In this document: positions 6,027-13,983 of the stretch, in pieces | Layout of the letters: the number at the start of each line of letters is the position of its first letter | How positions within the stretch are numbered: position 1 is the stretch's first letter | NCBI GenBank assembly: GCA_902489075.1 | Contig: CABTYO010000025.1 | Coordinates: 1 to 29,329, forward strand | DNA length: 29,329 nt | Direction: 5' to 3' | From: an uncultured Faecalicatena sp. | GTDB lineage: Bacteria > Bacillota > Clostridia > Lachnospirales > Lachnospiraceae | Notes under the pieces: generated by a model | Databases searched by the model: none | Seen by the model: the letters and a program-made list of their open reading frames with translations, nothing else | What the model was told of the DNA's origin: nothing | Program-made: the position numbers and the translations under genes

Positions 6027-7619
6027 ATGTCAGAGATTACGAATGAAATAAAGAAAAGAAGAACGTTTGCGATCATTTCCCATCCTGATGCGGGAAAGAC
6101 CACACTTACGGAGAAGTTCCTGCTTTACGGCGGCGCCATCAACCAGGCAGGCTCTGTAAAGGGGAAGGCAACTGCAAAGCATGCGGTTTCAGACTGGATG
6201 GAGATCGAGAAGGAGAGAGGTATTTCCGTCACCTCCTCAGTACTGCAGTTTAACTATGGCGGGTACTGCATTAATATCCTGGATACACCGGGGCATCAGG
6301 ATTTCTCGGAGGATACGTACCGTACACTGATGGCGGCCGATTCCGCGGTCATGGTGATCGACGCTTCCAAGGGTGTCGAGGCGCAGACAAGGAAGCTGTT
6401 CAAGGTCTGCGTGATGCGCCATATCCCGATTTTTACATTTATCAATAAGATGGACAGAGAGGCAAGAGATACCTTCGAACTTCTGGATGAGATCGAGAAG
6501 GAACTGGGAATCGCGACCTGCCCGGTCAACTGGCCGATCGGTTCAGGAAAAGCCTTTAAGGGCGTGTATGACAGGGCGCAGAAAGAAGTGGAGCTGTTCT
6601 CTGATACAAATAAGGGAACGACCACCGGCGAGGTACGCAAGATTGAGGCCAACAACCCGGAGCTGGACTGGATCCTCGGGACAGAGGCGAAGATCGCGCT
6701 GGAAGACGAGATCGAGCTGCTGGACGGTGCATCCGCAGAGTTTGACCAGGAGATGGTAAATAAAGGAGAGCTGTCACCGGTATTTTTCGGCTCCGCGTTG
6801 ACGAATTTCGGTGTGGAGACATTTTTACAGCATTTCCTGAAGATGACGAGCTCACCGCTGCCAAGAATGTCAGACCACGGTGAGATCGATCCGATGACAG
6901 AAGAAGATTTTTCCGCGTTTGTCTTTAAAATTCAGGCAAACATGAACAAGGCACACCGCGACAGAATCGCGTTTATGAGGATCTGTTCGGGCAAGTTCGA
7001 TGCGGGAATGTCCGTCTACCATATACAGGGCGGCAAAGACGTGCGTCTCTCCCAGCCCCAGCAGATGATGGCAAGTGAGAGGAAGATCATAGAAAATGCA
7101 TACGGCGGAGATATCATCGGTATCTTTGATCCGGGTATTTTCTCTATTGGAGATACACTGGCGACCTCCAAGGAAAGATTTGCCTACGAGGGAATCCCGA
7201 CCTTTGCGCCGGAACATTTTGCAAGGGTGCGCCAGGTAGATACCATGAAGAGGAAGCAGTTCGTCAAGGGAATCAACCAGATCGCCCAGGAAGGTGCGAT
7301 CCAGATCTTCCAGGAATACAACACCGGAATGGAAGAGATTATCGTTGGAGTCGTAGGTGTCCTGCAGTTTGACGTGCTCAAATACCGTCTGGAAAATGAA
7401 TATAACGTGGAGATCCGTCTGGAGAACCTTCCATATGAATATATCCGCTGGATCGAAAACGAAGAGATCGACATGGACAAACTGGTCGGAACCTCAGATA
7501 TGAAGAAGATCAAAGACTTAAAAGACCGTCCGCTGCTTCTGTTCGTGCACGAATGGAGCATCCGCATGACACTGGACCGCAACAAAGACCTGATCCTTTC
7601 CGAATTTGGACGTTCCTGA
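6027..7619 (+). CDS. prfC: Peptide chain release factor 3 (RF3)
   Basis: Translational GTPase that recycles class I release factors from the ribosome. At 530 residues it is the family length. G-domain motifs are intact: SHPDAGKTT (18-26), DTPGHQDFSEDT and NKMDREARD. The RF3-specific C-terminal region includes GVVGVLQFDVLKYRLENEY. The ATG at 6027 follows AGAGGAG. It sits between spoIIIAH and the yqhY-like gene, where B. subtilis carries accB and accC. It has its own candidate promoter. Confidence 0.96.
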   Translation: MSEITNEIKKRRTFAIISHPDAGKTTLTEKFLLYGGAINQAGSVKGKATAKHAVSDWMEIEKERGISVTSSVLQFNYGGYCINILDTPGHQDFSEDTYRTLMAADSAVMVIDASKGVEAQTRKLFKVCVMRHIPIFTFINKMDREARDTFELLDEIEKELGIATCPVNWPIGSGKAFKGVYDRAQKEVELFSDTNKGTTTGEVRKIEANNPELDWILGTEAKIALEDEIELLDGASAEFDQEMVNKGELSPVFFGSALTNFGVETFLQHFLKMTSSPLPRMSDHGEIDPMTEEDFSAFVFKIQANMNKAHRDRIAFMRICSGKFDAGMSVYHIQGGKDVRLSQPQQMMASERKIIENAYGGDIIGIFDPGIFSIGDTLATSKERFAYEGIPTFAPEHFARVRQVDTMKRKQFVKGINQIAQEGAIQIFQEYNTGMEEIIVGVVGVLQFDVLKYRLENEYNVEIRLENLPYEYIRWIENEEIDMDKLVGTSDMKKIKDLKDRPLLLFVHEWSIRMTLDRNKDLILSEFGRS

Positions 7620-7628
7620 TATTTCCCT

Positions 7629-7656
7629 TTGCAAACATAGGGATATTTGTTATAAT
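7629..7656 (+). promoter_or_regulatory. Sigma-A promoter for the yqhY-like gene
   Basis: TTGCAA (7629-7634), 16-base spacer, consensus TATAAT (7651-7656), 50 bp before the ATG at 7706. It lies directly after the prfC stop. Confidence 0.7.
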
Positions 7657-7705
7657 GGAAAAAGGACAAAATAAAAAGAATTAAACCGACGGGAGGTTTT
7701 TACAA

Positions 7706-8089
7706 ATGGCAAAGGATGAAAGAAATACTTATACAATACAGAACGACTCCAGCATGGGAGAAGTTAAGATTGCAGACGAAGTCGTAGCAATCATAGCAGC
7801 GCTCGCAGCCACAGAGGTAGAAGGCGTTGCATCCATGGCAGGGAACATCACGAACGAACTGATCAGCAAGCTCGGAATGAAGAACCTTTCCAAAGGAGTA
7901 AAAGTGGACGTGCTTGAGGGAGTCGTAACCGTATCCCTGGCACTGAACCTGAAATATAACTACAGTATCATGGAGATCTCATCCAAGGTGCAGGAGAAGG
8001 TAAAGAACGCAATCGAGAACATGACCGGGCTCGAAGTCGCAGACGTCAACATCAAAGTAGCCGGGGTCGAGATGGAGAGTCAGGAGTAG
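7706..8089 (+). CDS. Asp23/Gls24 family protein (YqhY-like)
   Basis: 127 residues spanning a full Asp23 domain: IADEVVAIIAALAATEVEGVA near residues 22-42, then the alternating strands VKVDVLEGVVTVSLALNLKY and a C-terminal VADVNIKVAGV. The position upstream of nusB matches yqhY of B. subtilis, which has been linked to fatty-acid synthesis control and lies beside accBC there. The acc genes are absent here, so that functional link cannot be read from context. It is apparently monocistronic, with palindrome C directly downstream. RBS GGGAGG. Confidence 0.9.
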   Translation: MAKDERNTYTIQNDSSMGEVKIADEVVAIIAALAATEVEGVASMAGNITNELISKLGMKNLSKGVKVDVLEGVVTVSLALNLKYNYSIMEISSKVQEKVKNAIENMTGLEVADVNIKVAGVEMESQE

Positions 8090-8139
8090 GCAGATGGGAC
8101 GCTTGGTGTAAGCCCAGCCGGAACCTGGCGGTGAGGCCA

Positions 8140-8352
8140 CGATGCCGATGCAGAGTGCGCACCGTTTGCTAACGGATTCTAAGAACAAAAAAGTGGAAAA
8201 TGGAGGTACGGCTGACACATCACGGGAAAATTGATATTTTCCCGCTCTGGGTCAGCCAGAAATGTGATTCGGAATCACATTTCTTCCTCCATTTTCCGCT
8301 TTTTTGTTCTAAGAATCCATAAGCGCACTATAAGCACCCTGCATCGGCATCG
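8140..8352 (+). repeat. Large multi-branched palindrome, copy C
   Basis: The outer arms CGATGCCGATGCAG (8140-8153) and CTGCATCGGCATCG (8339-8352) pair perfectly. A conserved, imperfectly paired zone follows: TTTGCTAACGGATTCTAAG on the left, CTAAGAATCCATAAGCGCAC on the right. A 24-bp inner stem (8183-8206 with 8286-8309) has a single mismatch, T8194 opposite G8298. The tip carries the same two hairpins as copy A. Pairs G143-C169 and A144-T168 of copy A are A8258-T8284 and G8259-C8283 here, a double compensatory change. A-runs before and T-runs after the inner stem also give it the look of a bidirectional terminator between the yqhY-like gene and the nusB operon. Confidence 0.87.
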
Positions 8353-8410
8353 TTCCCTGACTGGCGTCCTGTTTCCTCACATTTCCCGAAAGTATGTTTT
8401 CCAAGAATAG

Positions 8411-8440
8411 TTGCAAAGAGAAGGGAACCTGTAGTATAAT
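8411..8440 (+). promoter_or_regulatory. Sigma-A promoter for the nusB-recN operon
   Basis: TTGCAA (8411-8416), 18-base spacer, consensus TATAAT (8435-8440), 30 bp before the nusB ATG. It is the only clear promoter before nine closely packed genes. Confidence 0.7.
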
Positions 8441-8470
8441 AACTAGAGTCACAATTGGAAAGGAGCCGCT

Positions 8471-8869
8471 ATGACTAGAAGAGAACTTCGGGAACATATT
8501 TTTAAGATGTTGTTCCAGATTGAATTTAATGATATGAGTGATATGCCGGAGCACTTGCTTCTTTATTTTGATAATTTAGAGAGTGCCACAGATGAAGATA
8601 AAGAGTACATACAGAGGAAATTTGAAGCTGCAGCAGAGAAAGTGCAGGAGATTGACCAGATTCTGAATGAGAATACGACAGGGTGGAAGACTACCAGAAT
8701 GAGTAAGGTGGATCTGACGATTCTGCGTCTTGCTGTATATGAGATGAAGTGGGATGATGATGTTCCGACTGGTGTTGCCATCAATGAGGCCGTGGAGCTG
8801 GCGAAGCGGTTCAGCGGCGAAGAGGGACCTTCTTTTGTTAATGGAGTGCTCGGTAAGCTGTCTCATTAG
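8471..8869 (+). CDS. nusB: Transcription antitermination protein NusB
   Basis: Part of the Nus complex that acts on rRNA transcription through boxA RNA with NusE (S10). 132 residues, all-helical. Signatures include TRRELREHIFKMLFQIEF at the N-terminus and VPTGVAINEAVELAKRF followed by FVNGVLGKL at the C-terminus. An AAAGGAG ribosome site precedes the ATG. It is the first gene of the operon; the gap to xseA is 14 bases. Confidence 0.95.
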   Translation: MTRRELREHIFKMLFQIEFNDMSDMPEHLLLYFDNLESATDEDKEYIQRKFEAAAEKVQEIDQILNENTTGWKTTRMSKVDLTILRLAVYEMKWDDDVPTGVAINEAVELAKRFSGEEGPSFVNGVLGKLSH

Positions 8870-8883
8870 AGGAGGGCACTGGA

Positions 8884-10116
8884 ATGCCAAACGTGTATAC
8901 GGTAAAGCAGGTCAATTCGTATATTAAGAATATGTTCACCCAGGATTTTATGCTGAATCGGATCTATGTAAAGGGTGAAGTATCTAATTGTAAATATCAT
9001 ACGTCAGGGCATATATATTTTTCACTGAAGGATGAGTCCGGCACGATCGCCTGCGTGATGTTCGCGGGTTCGCGGTCTGGACTTTCTTTTCGTATGCAGG
9101 AAGGACAGCAGGTCATCGTTCTGGGGTCTGTCAGTGTGTATGAGAGGGACGGAAAGTATCAGCTGTATGCCAGGGAGATTATTTTAGATGGTGCGGGACT
9201 TCTGTATGAGAAGTTTGAGGCACTGAAGAAGGAACTGGAAGAGATGGGGATGTTTGCGAAGGAGTACAAGCAGCCAATCCCTTCTTATGTTAAGACGGTC
9301 GGGATCGTGACGGCGCCTACGGGGGCTGCGGTGCGGGATATTATCAATATCGCATCCAGGCGGAATCCGTATGTGCAGCTGATCCTTTATCCTGCGCTGG
9401 TGCAGGGCGAAGGGGCTGCGGCGAGCATTGTCCGGGGAATTGAGACGCTGGAGAAGAAGGGCGTGGATGTGATGATCGTTGGACGGGGCGGAGGCTCGAT
9501 CGAGGACCTCTGGGCCTTCAATGAGGAGAGTGTGGCAAGGGCCATCTTTGACTGCCGGGTTCCCATTATTTCAGCAGTAGGACATGAGACGGATACGACG
9601 ATTGCGGATTTTGTGGCGGATCTTCGTGCTCCGACACCCTCGGCGGCAGCGGAACTGGCGGTCTATGAGTATCTCGGGGTCGCGGGGACGATGCGGGATT
9701 ACGAGGCACGCATGAGAAGAAGCATGATGCAGCGGATTTCTGCAGAGAGAAGAAAGACTGAGCAGGCGGCACTGAAGCTTAAGCTCATGCATCCGAGGCA
9801 GAAGCTTTTGGAGAAGCGGCAGCGCGCTGCTGACCTGGAACAGAGGCTCAGGTTTCTGATGGAGGACTGCCTGAATCAGAGAAGGCACCGTTTTGCACTG
9901 TATGTGGAACAGATGAAGGGGCTTTCACCCCTCGCCAAGCTGAATCAGGGGTATTCCTATGTGGAAGGACCGTCGGGTGAGAATGTGAAGTCTGTACATC
10001 AGATAAAGCAGGGCGATCAGATCAGGATTTTTATGACGGACGGACATGTCCGGGCGGAAGTAAAAGAGATTACGGAAGTAAATGATATTACAGAAGTAAA
10101 TGATATTGCAAAATAA
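8884..10116 (+). CDS. xseA: Exodeoxyribonuclease VII large subunit
   Basis: Catalytic/DNA-binding subunit of exonuclease VII, which degrades single-stranded DNA. 410 residues: an N-terminal OB fold (about 1-100, with VKGEVSNCKYHTSGHIYFSLKD), the central nuclease core (TSPTGAAVRD-type motif as TAPTGAAVRDI, VGRGGGSIEDLW, SAVGHETDTTIADFVADLRAPTP), and a coiled-coil C-terminus that recruits XseB. The extreme C-terminus carries a tandem TEVNDI duplication. RBS GGAGGG. folD, which precedes xseA in B. subtilis, is absent. Confidence 0.96.
   Translation: MPNVYTVKQVNSYIKNMFTQDFMLNRIYVKGEVSNCKYHTSGHIYFSLKDESGTIACVMFAGSRSGLSFRMQEGQQVIVLGSVSVYERDGKYQLYAREIILDGAGLLYEKFEALKKELEEMGMFAKEYKQPIPSYVKTVGIVTAPTGAAVRDIINIASRRNPYVQLILYPALVQGEGAAASIVRGIETLEKKGVDVMIVGRGGGSIEDLWAFNEESVARAIFDCRVPIISAVGHETDTTIADFVADLRAPTPSAAAELAVYEYLGVAGTMRDYEARMRRSMMQRISAERRKTEQAALKLKLMHPRQKLLEKRQRAADLEQRLRFLMEDCLNQRRHRFALYVEQMKGLSPLAKLNQGYSYVEGPSGENVKSVHQIKQGDQIRIFMTDGHVRAEVKEITEVNDITEVNDIAK
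10069..10104. repeat. 18-bp tandem duplication at the xseA 3' end
   Basis: Two units, 10069-10086 and 10087-10104, differ at one base (ATTACGGAAGTAAATGAT and ATTACAGAAGTAAATGAT). They encode ITEVND twice before the last three codons. The repeat is in frame and lengthens the tail beyond the conserved domain. Confidence 0.9.
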
Positions 10117-10140
10117 AGGAGATTGCGGAGGTGAAAGAGA

Positions 10141-10389
10141 ATGGCAGGTAAGACAGCCAGCAAGACAGCCGAAAAGACAAAAGAAGAAAAGAAGCTTTCT
10201 CTGGAAGAACTCTTTGAGAATCTGGACGAGGTAGTCGCAAAGCTGGAGGGCGAGGACATTTCCCTGGAGGAATCCTTTCAGATGTACCAGAAGGGGATGG
10301 AGATGTTAAGAGAGTGCAATGAGACGATAGATACAGTTGAGAAGAAGGTCCAGATGCTGGATGAGGATGGTGAAGCTCATGATTTTTAA
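10141..10389 (+). CDS. xseB: Exodeoxyribonuclease VII small subunit
   Basis: 82 residues. The core LSLEELFENLDEVVAKLEGEDISLEESFQMYQKGMEML is a clear XseB helical hairpin. An Ala/Lys/Thr-rich N-terminal extension (about 1-18) precedes it. Several XseB copies bind the coiled coil of XseA. The end overlaps the likely ispA start by 11 bases. Confidence 0.94.
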   Translation: MAGKTASKTAEKTKEEKKLSLEELFENLDEVVAKLEGEDISLEESFQMYQKGMEMLRECNETIDTVEKKVQMLDEDGEAHDF

Positions 10390-11269
10390 AGAAGCATATG
10401 AGAGAAAAGTACAGGAGATTGAAGAGATTTTAAAAGCATATCTGCCGGAACAGACCGGGTATCAGAAGGTGATCATGGAGGCCATGGAGTACAGTCTGAT
10501 GGCTGGAGGCAAGAGGCTTCGGCCCATGCTGATGAAGGAGACTTACCGGCTGTTTGGCGGGAAAGATGTGCTCATCGAGCCGTTTATGGCGGCCATCGAG
10601 ATGATCCATACCTACTCTCTGGTGCACGATGATCTGCCTGCTATGGATAATGATGATTATAGAAGAGGCAGAAAGACGACGCATGTGGTGTATGGGGAAG
10701 ACATGGGGATCCTTGCCGGGGATGCATTATTAAACTATGCATTCGAGACAGCGGCGAAGGCATTCGACATGGCTCCTGAATCCAGCTTAAGGATTGGAAA
10801 GGCCATGCAGATACTGGCGGGGAAGGCAGGGATCTACGGCATGATCGGCGGCCAGGTGGTAGATGTCAAGTCAGCCGGAAGCCGGATTTCCGGAGAGGTG
10901 CTGGATTTTATCTATAAGCTGAAGACAGGCGCTTTGATCGAATCCTCCATGATGATCGGCGCGGTGCTTGCAGGTGCGGATGAATCGCAGATAAAGACCG
11001 TGGAGGAGATTGCAGGGAAGGTTGGTCTCGCATTCCAGATTCAGGATGATATTCTGGATGTGACGAGTACGGCGGATGTCCTGGGCAAGCCGATCCACAG
11101 TGATGAGAAGAATGAGAAGACGACCTATGTTACATGGAAGGGACTAAAGGAAGCAGAAGCTCTTGTGGAGCAGATCTCCATGGATGCCATTTTGAAGCTT
11201 AAGGCTCTTAATCCGCCGGATACGTATCTTGCAGAGCTTCTGGAGTCCCTGATCCATCGGGAGAAATAA
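10379..11269 (+). CDS. ispA: Polyprenyl (farnesyl/geranylgeranyl) diphosphate synthase
   Basis: Trans-prenyltransferase that condenses IPP with allylic diphosphates. 296 residues from the ATG at 10379. Key motifs are GGKRLRP (43-49), the first Asp-rich motif DDLPAMD (84-90) and the second, QDDILD (222-227). An upstream in-frame ATG at 10337 would lie deep inside xseB and add a basic, non-family N-terminus, so it was not used. It lies next to dxs, whose pathway makes its substrates. Product chain length cannot be decided from sequence alone; farnesyl diphosphate is the usual product of this operon member. Confidence 0.94.
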   Translation: MIFKEAYERKVQEIEEILKAYLPEQTGYQKVIMEAMEYSLMAGGKRLRPMLMKETYRLFGGKDVLIEPFMAAIEMIHTYSLVHDDLPAMDNDDYRRGRKTTHVVYGEDMGILAGDALLNYAFETAAKAFDMAPESSLRIGKAMQILAGKAGIYGMIGGQVVDVKSAGSRISGEVLDFIYKLKTGALIESSMMIGAVLAGADESQIKTVEEIAGKVGLAFQIQDDILDVTSTADVLGKPIHSDEKNEKTTYVTWKGLKEAEALVEQISMDAILKLKALNPPDTYLAELLESLIHREK

Positions 11270-11292
11270 AAAGCAGGAAAGAGGAATTCCTT

Positions 11293-13167
11293 ATGATCTT
11301 AGAGAAAATTCAAAAGGAAAATGATATCAAACAGCTGGAGCCGGAGGAGCTGGGGCTTTTAGCGGATGAAATCCGGGAATTTCTGATTGAGAAGATCAGT
11401 GTGACGGGGGGACATCTGGCATCGAACCTTGGTGTTGTGGAGCTGACGATGGCGCTGCATCTGGCATTTGACCTGCCAAAGGACAAGCTGATCTGGGATG
11501 TGGGGCATCAGGCGTATACCCATAAGCTCCTGACCGGGCGCAGGGCGGGGTTTGATGACCTTCGCAAATATGGGGGCATGAGCGGATTCCCGAAGCGCAA
11601 GGAAAGTGACTGTGATGCCTTTGATACGGGACACAGTTCCACGTCAATCTCGGCGGGCTTAGGCTATGTCGCTGCCCGGGATATCCAGGGAGAGGACCAT
11701 CATGTTGTCTCCATCATCGGGGATGGCTCCATGACCGGGGGAATGGCCTATGAGGCTTTGAACAATGCCTCCCGCCTGAAGAGTAATTTTATTATCGTAC
11801 TGAATGACAATAACATGTCCATCTCTGAGAATGTAGGCGGCATGTCCAGATATCTGAATGGCCTGCGCACGGCGGATGCCTATGTGGGACTTAAGAAAGG
11901 GGTAGAGGATACACTTCTTAAGATCCCGGTGCAGGGCGAGAAGATCATACACCAGATGAAGAAGACGAAGAGCGGGATCAAGCAGCTGATCGTTCCGGGG
12001 ATGTTTTTTGAGGATATGGGAATCACCTATCTGGGTCCGGTAGACGGCCATGATGTGAGAAAGCTCTACAAGGCTTTTAATGAGGCAAAGAGAGTGGACC
12101 ATGCAGTCCTGGTACATGTCCTGACCAAGAAAGGGAAGGGCTATGAGCCGGCGGAGAAGAACCCGGCGCGTTTCCATGGGACAGGCCCTTTTATTATCGA
12201 GACAGGGGAAGCAAAGTCCAGCAGTGGGAAGGACAGCTATACGGACGTCTTTTCCAAGGTGCTGTGTGATATCGGCAGGAACAATGAGAAGGTGGTGGCA
12301 ATCACTGCGGCGATGGCTGGAGGGACCGGGCTGGACCGCTTCAAGAAGCGGTTCCCGGATCGTTTCTTTGACGTTGGAATCGCGGAGGAGCATGCCCTGA
12401 CCTTTGCGGCAGGACTTGCTGCGGGCGGGATGAAGCCGGTAGTGGCATTGTATTCATCTTTCCTGCAGAGGGCCTATGACCAGGCGATCCATGACATCTG
12501 CCTGCAGAGACTTCCGGTGGTGCTGGCAGTAGACCGTGCCGGGCTGGTTGGAAGCGACGGGGAGACCCATCAGGGATTATTTGACCTGTCCTTTTTATCC
12601 ACGATTCCGAATATGACCGTGATGTCGCCTAAGAATCGGTGGGAGATGGCGGATATGCTCCGGTTTGCCGCAGATTTTGACTGCCCGATTGCCCTGCGCT
12701 ATCCAAGAGGCGAAGCTTATGAGGGACTCAGGGAATTCCGTGCACCACTGGAATATGGCAAAAGTGAGCTGCTGTATGAGGAGGAAGACATCGTGCTGTT
12801 CTTTGTGGGGCACATGGCTTCTCTTGCGGAAAAGGTGCGGTTACGGTTAAAGAATATCGGCTACAGCTGCAGCCTTGTGAATGCCCGGTTTGTAAAGCCG
12901 CTGGATCAGGAGATGGCAGATGAGATGGCAAAGGAGCATACGCTCTTTGTCACGATCGAGGAGAATGTCCTGACAGGCGGATATGGCGAACAGCTGCTGG
13001 AATATGTATCCAGGGCCCGCCTGAATGTACGGGTGTTAAATATTGCAATACCGGATGATTATGTGGAACATGGAAACGTGGATGTCCTGCGCCGTGAGGT
13101 GGGGCTTCATGAGGATACTATTGTGAAACAGATCATTACCGAATATGTGACGATAAGGAAAGAATAG
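11293..13167 (+). CDS. dxs: 1-deoxy-D-xylulose-5-phosphate synthase
   Basis: First enzyme of the MEP isoprenoid pathway: thiamine-diphosphate-dependent condensation of pyruvate and glyceraldehyde 3-phosphate. 624 residues, full length. The thiamine-binding motif runs from GDGSMTGG (143-150) to NDNNMSI (171-177). The catalytic Glu is in GIAEEHALTFAAG (Glu365). The central transketolase Pyr domain and C-terminal domain are present. Only two bases separate it from tlyA. RBS AAAGAGGA. Confidence 0.97.
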   Translation: MILEKIQKENDIKQLEPEELGLLADEIREFLIEKISVTGGHLASNLGVVELTMALHLAFDLPKDKLIWDVGHQAYTHKLLTGRRAGFDDLRKYGGMSGFPKRKESDCDAFDTGHSSTSISAGLGYVAARDIQGEDHHVVSIIGDGSMTGGMAYEALNNASRLKSNFIIVLNDNNMSISENVGGMSRYLNGLRTADAYVGLKKGVEDTLLKIPVQGEKIIHQMKKTKSGIKQLIVPGMFFEDMGITYLGPVDGHDVRKLYKAFNEAKRVDHAVLVHVLTKKGKGYEPAEKNPARFHGTGPFIIETGEAKSSSGKDSYTDVFSKVLCDIGRNNEKVVAITAAMAGGTGLDRFKKRFPDRFFDVGIAEEHALTFAAGLAAGGMKPVVALYSSFLQRAYDQAIHDICLQRLPVVLAVDRAGLVGSDGETHQGLFDLSFLSTIPNMTVMSPKNRWEMADMLRFAADFDCPIALRYPRGEAYEGLREFRAPLEYGKSELLYEEEDIVLFFVGHMASLAEKVRLRLKNIGYSCSLVNARFVKPLDQEMADEMAKEHTLFVTIEENVLTGGYGEQLLEYVSRARLNVRVLNIAIPDDYVEHGNVDVLRREVGLHEDTIVKQIITEYVTIRKE

Positions 13168-13169
13168 AC

Positions 13170-13973
13170 ATGAAGGAACGATTAGATGTTCTGCTTGTGA
13201 AACGTAATCTTGCAGAATCCAGAGAAAAAGCAAAAGCAATTATTATGTCAGGCAATGTGTTTGTAGACGGAGAGAGGGAGGACAAGGCAGGTTCTTCCTT
13301 CCCGGAGGATGTGCAGATTGAAGTGAAGGGACATACCCTGCCTTATGTCAGCCGCGGCGGATTAAAGCTGGAGAAGGCACTTGCCAGTTTCGATGTTACC
13401 GTGGAAGGCAAAGTCTGTACAGATGTCGGTTCTTCGACGGGAGGCTTTACTGACTGCATGCTTCAGAATGGAGCGGTAAAAGTATTTGCCATTGATGTGG
13501 GAAGAGGACAGCTGGACTGGAAGCTCCGCCAGGACGAGAGAGTCGTCTGCATGGAGAAGACCAACATCCGCTATGTGACACCTGAGGATATCGGGGAACC
13601 GGTAGATTTCTCTTCCATCGATGTCTCCTTTATTTCCCTGACAAAAGTACTGGAACCGATCCGCAATTATCTGACGCCGGACGGGGAGATCGTTGCCCTG
13701 ATCAAGCCGCAGTTTGAGGCGGGGCGTGAAAAAGTAGGGAAAAAAGGCGTGGTGAGAGAGCGCAGCACCCACCATGAAGTGATTGAAAAAGTTGCTTCTT
13801 ATGCGAATTCGATCGGTTTTGAGATCCTGAATATCGATTTTTCTCCGATCAAAGGGCCGGAAGGCAATATCGAGTATCTGATTCATTTAAAGAAGCATGA
13901 GGGCGAAGCGCCGGAGATCACAGTAGACCTTAAGTCCGTTGTGGACCAGGCTTTTGAAACTCTGGCAAAATAA
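13170..13973 (+). CDS. tlyA: TlyA family rRNA (cytidine-2'-O)-methyltransferase / YqxC
   Basis: 267 residues. An N-terminal S4 RNA-binding domain (about 1-62, RLDVLLVKRNLAESREKAK) is followed by an FtsJ-like methyltransferase domain with the SAM motif DVGSSTGGFTDCMLQ. The motif IKPQFEAGREKVGKKGVVR is typical of TlyA/YqxC. The family 2'-O-methylates rRNA cytidines and has also been called a hemolysin; that second role is not supported here. The conserved operon position before nadK/argR supports the call. Confidence 0.92.
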   Translation: MKERLDVLLVKRNLAESREKAKAIIMSGNVFVDGEREDKAGSSFPEDVQIEVKGHTLPYVSRGGLKLEKALASFDVTVEGKVCTDVGSSTGGFTDCMLQNGAVKVFAIDVGRGQLDWKLRQDERVVCMEKTNIRYVTPEDIGEPVDFSSIDVSFISLTKVLEPIRNYLTPDGEIVALIKPQFEAGREKVGKKGVVRERSTHHEVIEKVASYANSIGFEILNIDFSPIKGPEGNIEYLIHLKKHEGEAPEITVDLKSVVDQAFETLAK

Positions 13974-13983
13974 GAGGTGGATG

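Noticed and set aside
7620..7650. Terminator after prfC (ATATTTCCCT/AGGGATAT)
   Set aside because: The stem is weak and bulged and overlaps the yqhY promoter spacer, with no real T-run.
8090..8470. A gene between the yqhY-like gene and nusB
   Set aside because: The frames there lie within palindrome C or are antisense fragments without start signals. Only the palindrome and the nusB promoter were supported.
13939..13983. Longer nadK start at 13939
   Set aside because: It overlaps tlyA and adds non-family residues. The ATG at 13984 has AGAGGTGG at proper spacing.
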